64,000 nucleotides of DNA from positions 1,426,001 through 1,490,000 of the forward strand of contig JBDWFY010000001.1 in the NCBI GenBank assembly GCA_039976075.1. Reading direction: 5' to 3'. Source of the DNA: JBDWFY01 sp039976075 (GTDB lineage: Bacteria; Pseudomonadota; Alphaproteobacteria; Rhizobiales; Stappiaceae). The notes beneath the pieces were generated by a model. It had not been told where the DNA came from and ran no database searches. It worked only from the letters and a program-made list of their open reading frames with translations. Below, in pieces: positions 52,177-61,630 of the stretch (positions within the stretch are counted from its first letter, which is position 1; each line of letters opens with the position of its first letter). The translations under genes and the position numbers were made by a program.

Positions 52177-52869
52177 ATGATCGATCGAGATAGAAAACAC
52201 GGCGCGCAGGATCGGAAACAGGACTGGAAGGCGTACCAACCCATCCTATCGTGTTCTGTTATTGTGGCATGCCTTTTTCTGACTATGCCTGCGTTCGGGC
52301 AAAGTTCCGAGAACGTGCGCCACTGTCTCGTTTCCAGTTTGTCTGGCCAGACGGTTCAGATCGAGCGTGGTGGCGCTATAGAACCAGCGACAATGGGATA
52401 TTCGATAACGCTGAGCGACACTATCCGCACCGGTGAAGCATCCAGAGCAGAGATCTCGTGTGAGGATGGCATAAAAATAACCATTGCCCCTCAATCTGTT
52501 GTCAATCTGGGTAATCTGGCGGGACCTGCGAAGAATGACCAAAACATCCTGATTGAACTCTTTTCCGGCATTGCGGGATTCATCGCGCCAAAACGGAACT
52601 GGAATTCATTTGAGGTACGCGCGCCCCGCGCCATCGCCTCGGTACGCTCAACCGAGTGGCTGGTTTCCGCAGATGCGCTTAAAACAAGCGTCTTTGTCAG
52701 AAAGGGTGCCGTTGCCGTGAGTCCTGAAGGTGCGTTGGCCGAAACATTGCAGGTCGGACAAGGCATGGACATTGAACAAGGCATGCGTGCCGTCAGTTTT
52801 CCGGTAAAAACCTGGCCGCAGGAACGGGTAACCCAAATAGGATCCGAACTCGGGTTTTCCTGGCAATAG
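52177..52869 (+). CDS. FecR domain-containing protein
   Basis: 230 residues. An uncleaved or signal-type hydrophobic segment (PILSCSVIVACLFLTMPAFG) follows 22 polar residues, then a FecR-like fold: GYSITLSDTIRTGEASRAEISCEDG, VRAPRAIASVRSTEWLV and VRKGAVAVS. In alphaproteobacteria secreted FecR proteins often sit directly before CHASE2-cyclases and probably feed their periplasmic sensor, as here. Confidence 0.85.
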   Translation: MIDRDRKHGAQDRKQDWKAYQPILSCSVIVACLFLTMPAFGQSSENVRHCLVSSLSGQTVQIERGGAIEPATMGYSITLSDTIRTGEASRAEISCEDGIKITIAPQSVVNLGNLAGPAKNDQNILIELFSGIAGFIAPKRNWNSFEVRAPRAIASVRSTEWLVSADALKTSVFVRKGAVAVSPEGALAETLQVGQGMDIEQGMRAVSFPVKTWPQERVTQIGSELGFSWQ

Positions 52870-52997
52870 ACGTTGAGTTTCCATAGTTTGTTCACTTGGT
52901 CTGGGAAAATTATACCTTTGAACTGAAGCTGGAAACGGGCAAGATCGCATCTGACACTTGAATCGATCTGATCGCCCCTTCTCGTTGGCAGGACCAC

Positions 52998-55010
52998 ATG
53001 CAATCCCCGCAATTTCGATTATCGGGAAAATTATTGGGCATACTGCTTCTGCTGGCATGCGCGATCTCTTTCTGGTACCCGGGCAGTCGCGGCGGACAGT
53101 TGTCAGGTATTGAGGGGCAACTTCTCAATCTGCGATATGAACTCCGAGGGCCGCGCATTCCGCCTGAGGAAATTGTGATCATCGCTATCGATGATGCCGC
53201 TCTTGCAAACCAAAGTGGCGCGATATTGCCCCGGCAGGATATTGCCCGTCTTGTCAATACCGCCTCCCAGGCCGGAGCAAGAACGATCGGCTTGGACTTG
53301 CTGTTAATCGGCTCGGGTGGGGATGCGAGTTCAGTAGGTGGTCAGGCGTTGGTGAATGCGCTTTCAGAGCAGGAAAGTACCGTCATTGCAGTGGCTGCCA
53401 GCCCGACAACTGCGCTGCCGGGTTCCACGGCGTCCGATCCATCCCGGACAACTGAATTGCGAGACCTGATTGCACCCAGCTTGTTTAAGGTCGTAATCCG
53501 AAGCGATGACGACGAAGTACTTCTTCGCAGCATGTCCGCTCCCGACACCATGCTGGTTCCTGCACCGGAATTTATACAAGTTTCCCGTCTTGGTCATGTG
53601 AATGTCAATCGGGAGTCTGATGGGTCGGTTCGCCATGCTGCCCTGGCATTACCAGTTGGAGATAATCGCTTTTTGCCATCACTGCCTTTGATCACCCTGC
53701 TTCAATACTTCAGGTTCTCTAATAGCGACCTGCAGCTTGCAATTGGTCAATCCGTCCGTATCGGTCCAATGAGCATTCCAACTCGAAACGACGGCGCTGT
53801 GGCCCTGAATTATTACGGCGGGCGCCAGACTTTTACGACGATATCCGCCAGTGACATTCTTGCGAATAAAATATCCCCTGACACCTTGTCAGGGAAAATT
53901 GTGCTGATCGGATCCGATGCGTCAGGGCTTGGCGACAAATATAGTTCACCCTATGCATTGGATTTGGCAGGTGTTGAAGTATTGGCGACCATCACCGGCA
54001 ACCTGATCCAGCAAAAATCGCTCAAGCGCAATGAGACGACCTGGGCGCTGACAGCGCTGCTGGCCTTTCTGTCCGTTGCCATGATCTTCGTTGCGGCAAA
54101 CAATCGAAATTCTCTGGTTAGTTTGATGCTGATCGTCCTGACCTGGATCACCATCCTGACCTTTGCGCAATGGGCTTTTGCCAGTGCGGATATCTGGCTC
54201 GACGGCATGACTCTGGTCGCAACTCTCGCTGTTGCTACCCTGGTTGCCATGATCGGTCGCATTCGGACTCTCAAAGGAAGAACCGATCAGCTAGCAACAG
54301 AGCGCGGCAATCTGGCCCGTTACCTGCCGCCGCTTCTGAGCGACGTCCTTGCCCGGTCGGCCCGACCCAGCTTTGATGCCCGCAGTCAGGAAGCAGTCGT
54401 TCTCTTTGTCGATGTCACCGGCTTCACGGCAAGAAGCGAGAAGCTCGGTCCCGAAGGCACTGTCAGTTTCCTGCGCAACATTCACGCAATTTTCGAAGAG
54501 TCCGCCTATGCCAATCAGGGTGTGCTTGAGCAATTTATGGGTGATGGCGCGATGATTATTTTCGGCCTTCCCGAGACCACGGAAAAAGATACGGTACATG
54601 CGTTGAACTGTGCGGCTTCACTTCTGAGACAAGTGGGGGATCTGAATGAACGCTACGAAGAAACAAATGAAACACCGGTAACCATCCGGATCAGCATCAA
54701 TCGCGGCCCTGTGATAGCCGCCGTGCTAGGCAGCGACCGCCAGGCGACAGCGACCGTTGCCGGCGATACCGTCAATGTTTCAAGCCGACTGCAAGACACT
54801 GCCAAACAGGCGAATGTCGAGTTGGTTGTTTCTCAGTCAGTCTCTGAAGACGCAGGTCTCATTCTTGGAGAGGCCTTTCAAAACCTGCTGTCGCCACTAG
54901 GCGAACTGCCTGTCAGAGGGCGTGGTCACGGCATAAAAGTCTGGCAATTACAGCCGAAAAAGAGAGACGCATTTTTGCAGTTTCTCGAGAACCACGACAC
55001 CACTGATTAA
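52998..55010 (+). CDS. CHASE2 sensor adenylate cyclase
   Basis: 670 residues. A membrane helix (11-29), then a periplasmic CHASE2 sensor (about 35-340: EIVIIAIDDAAL, ARTIGLDLLL, GKIVLIGSDASGLGDKYSSP), three membrane helices (about 350-420), and a cytoplasmic class III cyclase domain: VVLFVDVTGFTARSEKLG (metal Asp), LEQFMGDGAMIIFG, ISINRGPVIAAVLGS and TVAGDTVNVSSRL. It signals through cAMP, probably with the FecR partner directly upstream. AGGA lies four bases before the ATG. Its stop overlaps that of the convergent pccB in a TTAA shared by both. Confidence 0.93.
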   Translation: MQSPQFRLSGKLLGILLLLACAISFWYPGSRGGQLSGIEGQLLNLRYELRGPRIPPEEIVIIAIDDAALANQSGAILPRQDIARLVNTASQAGARTIGLDLLLIGSGGDASSVGGQALVNALSEQESTVIAVAASPTTALPGSTASDPSRTTELRDLIAPSLFKVVIRSDDDEVLLRSMSAPDTMLVPAPEFIQVSRLGHVNVNRESDGSVRHAALALPVGDNRFLPSLPLITLLQYFRFSNSDLQLAIGQSVRIGPMSIPTRNDGAVALNYYGGRQTFTTISASDILANKISPDTLSGKIVLIGSDASGLGDKYSSPYALDLAGVEVLATITGNLIQQKSLKRNETTWALTALLAFLSVAMIFVAANNRNSLVSLMLIVLTWITILTFAQWAFASADIWLDGMTLVATLAVATLVAMIGRIRTLKGRTDQLATERGNLARYLPPLLSDVLARSARPSFDARSQEAVVLFVDVTGFTARSEKLGPEGTVSFLRNIHAIFEESAYANQGVLEQFMGDGAMIIFGLPETTEKDTVHALNCAASLLRQVGDLNERYEETNETPVTIRISINRGPVIAAVLGSDRQATATVAGDTVNVSSRLQDTAKQANVELVVSQSVSEDAGLILGEAFQNLLSPLGELPVRGRGHGIKVWQLQPKKRDAFLQFLENHDTTD

Positions 55011-56539
55011 AGCGGAATATTATCGTGCTTTTTCCAGGGGTTTTCTTCCTGCTTGTTTCGCAGAAGCGCAAGCGCGCGTGAAACGCGGCGCCTGGTAGAG
55101 TGCGGCAGGATTACTTCGTCTATATAGCCTCGCTCTGCAGCCACAAACGGATTGGCAAAACGGCTTTCATAGTCGCGCGTTCTTTCCTCGATTTTATCCC
55201 GATCTTCGAGTTCACTTCTGTAGAGTATCTCAACTGCACCCTTGGCACCCATCACTGCGATTTCAGCACTGGGCCAGGCGTAATTGATGTCCCCCCTGAT
55301 ATGCTTTGAACTCATCACATCGTAGGCGCCACCATAAGCCTTGCGTGTGATGACCGTTATTTTCGGTACCGTTGCTTCGGCATAGGCAAACAACAATTTA
55401 GCGCCATGTTTGATCAGGCCGCCATATTCCTGTGCCGTGCCGGGCAGAAAGCCCGGCACATCAACGAATGTAACCAGCGGGATATTGAAACAATCACAAA
55501 AACGGACGAACCGTGCTGCCTTCCGGCTGGCATCGGAATCAAGGACGCCTGCCAACGCCATCGGCTGATTGGCGACAAATCCAACTGTCCGCCCTTCTAT
55601 GCGACCAAAGCCCGTGATGATATTGCCTGCAAAACTCGGCTGTATCTCAAAGAAACGACCTTCATCGCTCGTCTTGAGGATCAGCTCTTTCATATCATAA
55701 GGCTTGTTTGGGTTCTCAGGTACGAGAGTATCGAGGCTGTTATCAACGCGGCTGGGATCATCGTACGTCGTCAATTCTGGCAAATCCGCCTGATTGTTCA
55801 TGGGCAGAAAATCGATCAAGCGTCGCATATCGATCAACGCTTCAACATCATTGTCGTACGCGCCATCAGCGATTGAAGATTTGGTCGTATGGATGGAAGC
55901 GCCGCCGAGTTCTTCTGCTGTCACAGTTTCATTCGTCACCGTTTTCACGACATCGGGACCGGTAACAAACATATAGCTCGTATCCCGGACCATAAAGATG
56001 AAGTCAGTCATTGCCGGTGAATAGACATCACCGCCGGCGCACGGTCCCATAATCAGCGAAATCTGCGGAATAACCCCCGAAGCCAGAACGTTACGTTGAA
56101 AAACTTCGCCATACCCTCCAAGCGCTGCCACCCCTTCCTGAATGCGGGCGCCACCTGCATCAAACAACCCGATTATGGGGGCCCGGTTCTTCAGGGCCAT
56201 ATCCTGAATTTTAATGATCTTCTGGGCATGGGTTTCCGAGAGAGACCCGCCGAAAACCGTAAAATCCTTCGCAAACACATAAACGATCCGACCGTTGATT
56301 GTGCCCCATCCGGTAACTACCCCATCGCCGGGGATCGTCTTGCTTTCCATGCCGAAGTCTGTACAGCGATGCTCGATGAACATGTCGTATTCTTCGAATG
56401 ACCCTTCATCCAGAAGCACATCCAACCGTTCACGTGCCGTCAGCTTGCCCCGTTTGTGTTGAGCATCGATACGAGGCTGACCACCACCCAGACGCGCCGT
56501 CTCACGGCGTTTTTCCAGTTCGACAAGGATTTCCTTCAT
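55007..56539 (-). CDS. pccB: Propionyl-CoA carboxylase beta subunit
   Basis: 510 residues. Crotonase-fold carboxyltransferase with both acyl-CoA pockets: DGVVTGWGTINGRIVYVFAKDFTVFGGSL, then GGYGEVFQRNVLASGVIPQISLIMGPCAGGDVYSPA, and the second-half GRTVGFVANQPMALAGVLDSDASRKAARFVR and TRKAYGGAYDVM. It transfers the carboxyl to propionyl-CoA. Start at the ATG 56539; a start six codons upstream is possible. It is divergent from the Anbu operon, with a palindrome between them. Confidence 0.95.
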   Translation of the reverse strand: MKEILVELEKRRETARLGGGQPRIDAQHKRGKLTARERLDVLLDEGSFEEYDMFIEHRCTDFGMESKTIPGDGVVTGWGTINGRIVYVFAKDFTVFGGSLSETHAQKIIKIQDMALKNRAPIIGLFDAGGARIQEGVAALGGYGEVFQRNVLASGVIPQISLIMGPCAGGDVYSPAMTDFIFMVRDTSYMFVTGPDVVKTVTNETVTAEELGGASIHTTKSSIADGAYDNDVEALIDMRRLIDFLPMNNQADLPELTTYDDPSRVDNSLDTLVPENPNKPYDMKELILKTSDEGRFFEIQPSFAGNIITGFGRIEGRTVGFVANQPMALAGVLDSDASRKAARFVRFCDCFNIPLVTFVDVPGFLPGTAQEYGGLIKHGAKLLFAYAEATVPKITVITRKAYGGAYDVMSSKHIRGDINYAWPSAEIAVMGAKGAVEILYRSELEDRDKIEERTRDYESRFANPFVAAERGYIDEVILPHSTRRRVSRALALLRNKQEENPWKKHDNIPL

Positions 56540-56661
56540 CGCGCAGTCCTCCAGCAAATTTATTGGTGGTCAACAGTCTCCATGACGCGCTCATACCATG
56601 CTCGCGTCCGGTGAGGAAAGTTCGCCCTTGGAGGGAGCAACGCGATCTCTCACGCAAAAAT

Positions 56662-56678
56662 TGCCTAAAATTTAGGCA
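56662..56678. promoter_or_regulatory. Palindrome TGCCTAAAATTTAGGCA in the pccB/Anbu-operon divergent promoter
   Basis: Perfect 8-bp inverted repeat with one central base, 79 bases upstream of the ATP-grasp start and about 123 bases upstream of pccB. Core CCTAAAATTTAGG is shared with the palindrome at 50971. Confidence 0.55.
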
Positions 56679-56756
56679 GTTACAAACTTGTTTTTGTACT
56701 TCCCCTGCACGGCTGGCTTTGCAATGCTGTGAGTAAGCAACAAGGGACAGTTGGCA

Positions 56757-58184
56757 ATGTCGTCAGAGGAAACCAATATTTTCAATGAGATGCTCAGCGC
56801 CAATGGCAATGTTCGATCACCTTACAGCCAATTGGGCGAATGGCTGGAAAATCAGGACAAAGGTTTTTTAGGGCGAAAGCAACGTGAAGCCGAAATCATG
56901 TTCAAGCGGCTGGGTATCACCTTTGCCGTCTATGGTGCAGGCGAAGCAACCGAACGGCTCATCCCCTTTGATGTTGTTCCACGCATCATAAGCGCGTCGG
57001 AATGGCGCAAATTATCTGCTGGCATCGAACAACGTGTTCGCGCGTTGAACGCCTTTATCCACGACATCTACCACAGACAGGAAATAATCCGGGCAGGACG
57101 CATTCCTGCAGAACTGGTCATTCAAAATGAGGCGTTTCTTCCCGAAATGATCGGGCATACTCCGGCAAGGAAAGTCTACGCTCACATTATCGGAACTGAC
57201 ATCGTCCGCGTCAGCCCAAATCAGTTTTATGTTCTCGAAGACAATACGCGAACACCCTCAGGCGTTTCATACATGCTGGAAAACCGGGAAACCATGATGC
57301 ACATGTTCCCCGATCTATTCCATCAGCACAGGGTTGCGCCGATAGAGCACTATCCTGAACTGCTGCGGCAGACACTCACCAGCGTCGCGCCCGCAAAAAA
57401 CCGAGAAGATCCCACTATCGTCGTGCTCACACCGGGCATCTACAATTCCGCTTATTTTGAACACGCCTTTCTGGCCGACCAGATGGGTGTTGACCTGGTT
57501 GAGGGTCGAGACCTTTATGTCGATGGCGGCTATGTCTATAAACGAACGACGCAGGAGCCTGAGCGTGTCGATGTGGTTTATCGACGGGTTGATGATGCGT
57601 TCCTGGATCCCCTCACCTTCAATCCAGATTCCGCGCTTGGCGTCCCCGGTATTTTTGATGTTTATCGCGCGGGTAACATCACCATCACTAATGCACCGGG
57701 CACAGGCATCGCCGATGACAAGGCAATCTACACGTATGTTCCTGATATCATAGAGTTCTATACAGGGCAGAAACCCATTCTGCAGAACGTACCAACATGG
57801 AATTGTGCCAACCCTGATGAGTTCGCCTATGTAATCGAACACCTGCCCGAGCTCGTTGTAAAAGAGGTTCACGGCTCAGGTGGCTATGGCATGCTGATCG
57901 GTCCCACCTCCTCCAAAAGGGAAATCAGTGAGTTCAGCAAGAAACTGCAAGCCAATCCCAGCAATTACATTGCTCAACCAACTCTGGCACTTTCGGCCTG
58001 TCCAACGCTGACACGCAGCGGTATTGCCCCCCGCCACGTCGATCTCAGACCATTCGTTCTCGTCGGCGATCAAGTACGGATTACACCCGGCGGACTTACC
58101 CGCGTTGCGTTGAAACGGGGCTCGCTCGTGGTCAACTCAAGCCAGGGTGGCGGCACCAAAGACACCTGGGTTCTGGAGGACTGA
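56757..58184 (+). CDS. Circularly permuted ATP-grasp protein of the Anbu operon
   Basis: 475 residues of the COG2308 family. Hallmarks are VLEDNTRTPSGVSYMLENRE, VEGRDLYV, VKEVHGSGGYGMLIGP and RHVDLRPFVLVGDQVRITPGGLTRVALKRGSLVVNSSQGGGTKDTWVL. ATP-grasp enzymes make amide bonds, here presumably a peptide ligation of unknown substrate. Start ATG 56757. The next gene begins three bases after the stop. Confidence 0.9.
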   Translation: MSSEETNIFNEMLSANGNVRSPYSQLGEWLENQDKGFLGRKQREAEIMFKRLGITFAVYGAGEATERLIPFDVVPRIISASEWRKLSAGIEQRVRALNAFIHDIYHRQEIIRAGRIPAELVIQNEAFLPEMIGHTPARKVYAHIIGTDIVRVSPNQFYVLEDNTRTPSGVSYMLENRETMMHMFPDLFHQHRVAPIEHYPELLRQTLTSVAPAKNREDPTIVVLTPGIYNSAYFEHAFLADQMGVDLVEGRDLYVDGGYVYKRTTQEPERVDVVYRRVDDAFLDPLTFNPDSALGVPGIFDVYRAGNITITNAPGTGIADDKAIYTYVPDIIEFYTGQKPILQNVPTWNCANPDEFAYVIEHLPELVVKEVHGSGGYGMLIGPTSSKREISEFSKKLQANPSNYIAQPTLALSACPTLTRSGIAPRHVDLRPFVLVGDQVRITPGGLTRVALKRGSLVVNSSQGGGTKDTWVLED

Positions 58185-58187
58185 GCC

Positions 58188-59135
58188 ATGCTGGGAAGAA
58201 CCGCCGCATCCCTGTTCTGGCTGTGCCGCCAGATTGAACGATCAGAGAACCTCGCTCGTTTGCTTGATGTTGGATATCGCGTGGCCATGCTTCCTTCCAG
58301 CGGCGAAGGCCACCGTGAAGAATGGCGGTCAACTCTGATCAGTGCTGGTTGCGAAGAGGGTTTCAGAGAGAAATACGACGAGCTGACTGAGCGCGCTGCG
58401 ATCAACTACATGTTGTTCGACATGGATAATAGCGGTTCAATCCGCTGCTGCTTACACGCCGCCCGTAACAATGCCAAAGCGGTCCGGACTGCCCTGACTT
58501 CGGAAATGTGGGAAAGTCTCAACACAACATGGTTGGAATTTTCTGAGTTACGCGCCCAGAACATGACCTCGAACCGTCTGCCGGAAGTGCTCAGTTGGAT
58601 AAAGCAGCGATCCATGTTGTTCCGTGGTGCAATGCTGGGAACCATGCTGCGTGATGATACCTATTACTTCAGCCAACTCGGCGCTTTTATGGAACGCGGC
58701 GACAACACCGCCCGCATCCTCGATGTCAAATATCACCTTCTTCTGCCGGATAATGAAATCGTTGGCGGCGGCGTTGATCGATATCAGTGGTCGGCTATCT
58801 TGCGGAGTGTGTCCGCTCATCGATCCTACCGCTGGGTTTATGGCGACAAGGCCAATCAGCCCTGGTACGTCGCCGAATTCATGATGCTCAACCAGATCAT
58901 GCCCAGATCACTGGTCCATTGTTACAGTTGGATCACCGAAAGCCTGCTTGGCATCGAGAATTTGTACCAGGAAAAATCCCAGTCAGCAGCGGTTGCCAGC
59001 GATCTTTTCCAGAAGCTGCGAACCAGCAAGATGGACGATATCTTCGCAGACGGTTTACACGAATTCCTGACAGAATTTCTCGTCAGTCAAAACGGTCTGT
59101 CCAGTCAGATCGCGGAAGACTACCATTTTTATTGA
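58188..59135 (+). CDS. Alpha-E domain-containing protein
   Basis: 315 residues, all-helical. Opens LGRTAASLFWLCRQIERSENLARLLDV, and ends with the DLFQKLRTSKMDDIFADGLHEFLTEFL helix typical of this DUF403 family. It always travels with the ATP-grasp and transglutaminase genes, and its role in the pair is unknown. GAGGA, overlapping the ATP-grasp stop, serves as ribosome site. Confidence 0.9.
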   Translation: MLGRTAASLFWLCRQIERSENLARLLDVGYRVAMLPSSGEGHREEWRSTLISAGCEEGFREKYDELTERAAINYMLFDMDNSGSIRCCLHAARNNAKAVRTALTSEMWESLNTTWLEFSELRAQNMTSNRLPEVLSWIKQRSMLFRGAMLGTMLRDDTYYFSQLGAFMERGDNTARILDVKYHLLLPDNEIVGGGVDRYQWSAILRSVSAHRSYRWVYGDKANQPWYVAEFMMLNQIMPRSLVHCYSWITESLLGIENLYQEKSQSAAVASDLFQKLRTSKMDDIFADGLHEFLTEFLVSQNGLSSQIAEDYHFY

Positions 59136-59162
59136 TCTGCTCGTACAAGAAGTAAGTGTCTC

Positions 59163-59975
59163 ATGCAGCTTTCAGTTATTCATAAAACCCAGTACCACTA
59201 CTCATCGCCGCTCACTCAGGCCCTGCAGCAGCTTCGATTGACTCCAACCGATAGCCCCGGCCAAAAAGTTTCCAACTGGCGGATTTCCATGCCTGGCATT
59301 GAAAATGCGCTTCAATTCAATGACGCGTTTGGCAATATCACGCATCTGGTTTCGCTTAACCCGAACGCCGACATATTGACGATAGAAGCCTCCGGCGACG
59401 TGGAAACAACCGACCTGAGCGGTGTTTTGGGTAAAATGCCGGGGTCCGTTCCAGCGCGGGTGTTCTGCCGAAAAACTGATTTGACTGGGGATAATGCGGG
59501 AATTCGAAAACTGGCTGGTGTCATGGACAAAGAAGACAACCTGATTGCCGGTTTACACGCATTAATGCAATCGGTCCGAGAAACGGTATCCTACAAGGTT
59601 GGGGTGACTGAAACCCACACTCCAGCTGCCGACGCTCTTTCAAGGGGCGAAGGAGTCTGTCAGGACCATGCCCACATATTTATTTCCGCTGTACGGCATA
59701 AAGGACTGCCCGCTCGATATGTATCGGGATATCTGCTTGTCGATGAAGTCGATACATCGGAAGCTCACCATGCTTGGGCTGAAGTCTGTTTACCGGACCT
59801 TGGCTGGGTCGGGTTTGATGTTTCCAACGGCGTAAGTCCCACGGATCAGCACATCAGATTGTCCACAGGGTTGGACTCACGCTCCGCGGCACCCATTCGC
59901 GGTGTTCGTTGGGGTGGCACCGAGGAAAAGCTTGAAGTGCAGGTTGACGTTGCACAAGGCGCAGCTCAACAGTAA
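59163..59975 (+). CDS. Transglutaminase-like protease of the Anbu operon
   Basis: 270 residues. An N-terminal transglutaminase domain (about 1-110; LSVIHKTQYHYSSPLTQALQQLRLTP) and a catalytic core with Cys in GEGVCQDHAH, His in EAHHAWAEV and Asp in GWVGFDVSNG. It is probably a peptidase or amidase acting on the ligation product. Third gene of the operon, 27 bases after the alpha-E gene. Confidence 0.9.
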   Translation: MQLSVIHKTQYHYSSPLTQALQQLRLTPTDSPGQKVSNWRISMPGIENALQFNDAFGNITHLVSLNPNADILTIEASGDVETTDLSGVLGKMPGSVPARVFCRKTDLTGDNAGIRKLAGVMDKEDNLIAGLHALMQSVRETVSYKVGVTETHTPAADALSRGEGVCQDHAHIFISAVRHKGLPARYVSGYLLVDEVDTSEAHHAWAEVCLPDLGWVGFDVSNGVSPTDQHIRLSTGLDSRSAAPIRGVRWGGTEEKLEVQVDVAQGAAQQ

Positions 59976-60045
59976 ATAGGGTGCTGAAAACATGTCTGAT
60001 TCTCCGGTGGGGCCAACGACCGGAGTTATTGATACCGGGGACTAC

Positions 60046-60777
60046 ATGACATATTGCGTTGGGCTGAAGCTCGATCGCGGGCTTGTATTTGGGGCTGACA
60101 CCAGAACCAACGCAGGTCTGGACAACATCGCCAAATTCAAAAAAATGCACGTTTGGGAAAACCAGGGCGACCGCGTCCTTGTCCTGCTGTCGGCTGGCAA
60201 TCTTGCTGTTACACAGGCAGTCATCAGCAGTTTGGACGAACATCTTAATAATGCCGACGAGGATGATGAGACGCTGATGAGCGTCAAAACAATGTTTCAG
60301 GCGGCACGCGTGGTAGGGCGGGCGACCCGAGAAGTTCGGGAGATAGATGGAGACGCGCTCGCTGCCAATTCAGAGAGTTTTTCCGTTTCATTTATATTGG
60401 GTGGGCAAATCAAAGGGGAAGAACCTCGTCTTTTCCAGATATATCCCGCAGGAAATTTCATTGAAGCGAGTGACGAAACCACGTACTTTCAGATCGGTGA
60501 GCACAAATACGGCAAACCCATATTGGACCGCGTTTCACGCGACGACATGCGACTTGGGCAAGCCGCAAAACTAGTGTTGCTGTCGTTTGATTCCACCTTG
60601 CGTTCAAATCTTTCCGTCGGCATGCCGATCGATTTGCTGCTCTATAATGAGGGCACTTTTCAGATCACCCGTCAAACCAGGATTGAACGAGATGATCCCT
60701 ATTTCCGGAAACTTTCGCAGGATTGGTCCGATGCGCTTACGGATGCGGTCAGCAGAATGGACGACTTCGACGTTTAG
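60046..60777 (+). CDS. Anbu, ancestral beta-subunit proteasome-like peptidase
   Basis: 243 residues from the ATG at 60046. With that start, removal of Met exposes Thr1 of TYCVGLKLDRGLVFGADTRTN, as required for an N-terminal-nucleophile protease; GGGG lies six bases upstream. A frame open back to 59992 would put 18 residues before the threonine and is rejected. Further motifs: VLLSAGNLAVTQAVI and SFSVSFILGGQIKGEEPRLFQIYPAGNF. Last gene of the operon. No Pup or ubiquitin-like gene is near. Confidence 0.93.
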   Translation: MTYCVGLKLDRGLVFGADTRTNAGLDNIAKFKKMHVWENQGDRVLVLLSAGNLAVTQAVISSLDEHLNNADEDDETLMSVKTMFQAARVVGRATREVREIDGDALAANSESFSVSFILGGQIKGEEPRLFQIYPAGNFIEASDETTYFQIGEHKYGKPILDRVSRDDMRLGQAAKLVLLSFDSTLRSNLSVGMPIDLLLYNEGTFQITRQTRIERDDPYFRKLSQDWSDALTDAVSRMDDFDV

Positions 60778-60841
60778 ATTCGAACCAAAAAAGTCCACCG
60801 GACAGTGAGTTCCAAACCTGGGCATTCCAACACGTTACCAT

Positions 60842-61630
60842 TCAAGAGCATAGAATTATCGCAGCGGCGTCAAAGTCGTTACGCTTATAAGCCCGAACAC
60901 GTTTGGCTTCATCGTCCTCGCCCCATCTTTCGATATTCCAGTCATCATCCACGTGAGCGGCCTGCCATATCTCCGCCGGTGTTTTGCCGTGATGGGAGAG
61001 CGTCAACGCCAGCAAGACCGAGCCGGTAATGCTGGTCACTGTATGAAGTGCGGACAATGCAATCGGATCATATTGGTCCAGCGTTGCGCGAATTGTTTCC
61101 AGCATTTCTTTGGATTGCTCGACAAACATCACCCCTTCGGCCAGCTGAAAGCGCGCGCCAAGATTTTCTTCAACCCAGCTCAGTACCGGATCCCAGTGCT
61201 GTCTTTGACGTTCGCACAAACCATGAGGACCGCTGGCGCGATAACAAAGCAAATCTGTACCCGCATATCCGCCGATTTCGTCGGCGACAGCATCCATCGT
61301 CTGTGCAACTCCGTCCAACGCTGAGTTGACGATACGTGTCAGCGGCATGGTGGCGGGATCAATATGGACCTGTTGTGCATTCCATTCTTCAACCAGACCA
61401 TCAGCGACGGCCTCGGCTGCAACGCTCATGATTTTTCGAGCCGGTGTACGAATGGGTTTACCATCCAGCAGGGTAACAAACCCTACATCTCGCATTTCTG
61501 AAGTCACATTCTTGTAGAACCGTTTTGGCAGGACCGGTTTCATTGAATCCGCTGCTTTTCGCATCGGATCTTCCCGAACGCTTTTACCGCCCGCCTCAAC
61601 ATTCCCAAGCAAATCACGCACAGCCGTCAC
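60842..61630 (-). CDS. ATP12 family chaperone
   Basis: 262 residues. LPKRFYKNVTSEM, FVTLLDGKPIRTPARKIM, WNAQQVHIDPATMPLTRIVNSALDGV and DWNIERWGEDDEAKRVRAY match ATP12, the chaperone of the F1-ATPase alpha subunit. A GTG start (61630) overlaps the stop of the upstream HAD gene as GTGA, so the two are coupled. A GTG three codons later is possible. A weak T-tailed hairpin (60787-60803) follows the stop. Confidence 0.9.
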   Translation of the reverse strand: MTAVRDLLGNVEAGGKSVREDPMRKAADSMKPVLPKRFYKNVTSEMRDVGFVTLLDGKPIRTPARKIMSVAAEAVADGLVEEWNAQQVHIDPATMPLTRIVNSALDGVAQTMDAVADEIGGYAGTDLLCYRASGPHGLCERQRQHWDPVLSWVEENLGARFQLAEGVMFVEQSKEMLETIRATLDQYDPIALSALHTVTSITGSVLLALTLSHHGKTPAEIWQAAHVDDDWNIERWGEDDEAKRVRAYKRNDFDAAAIILCS

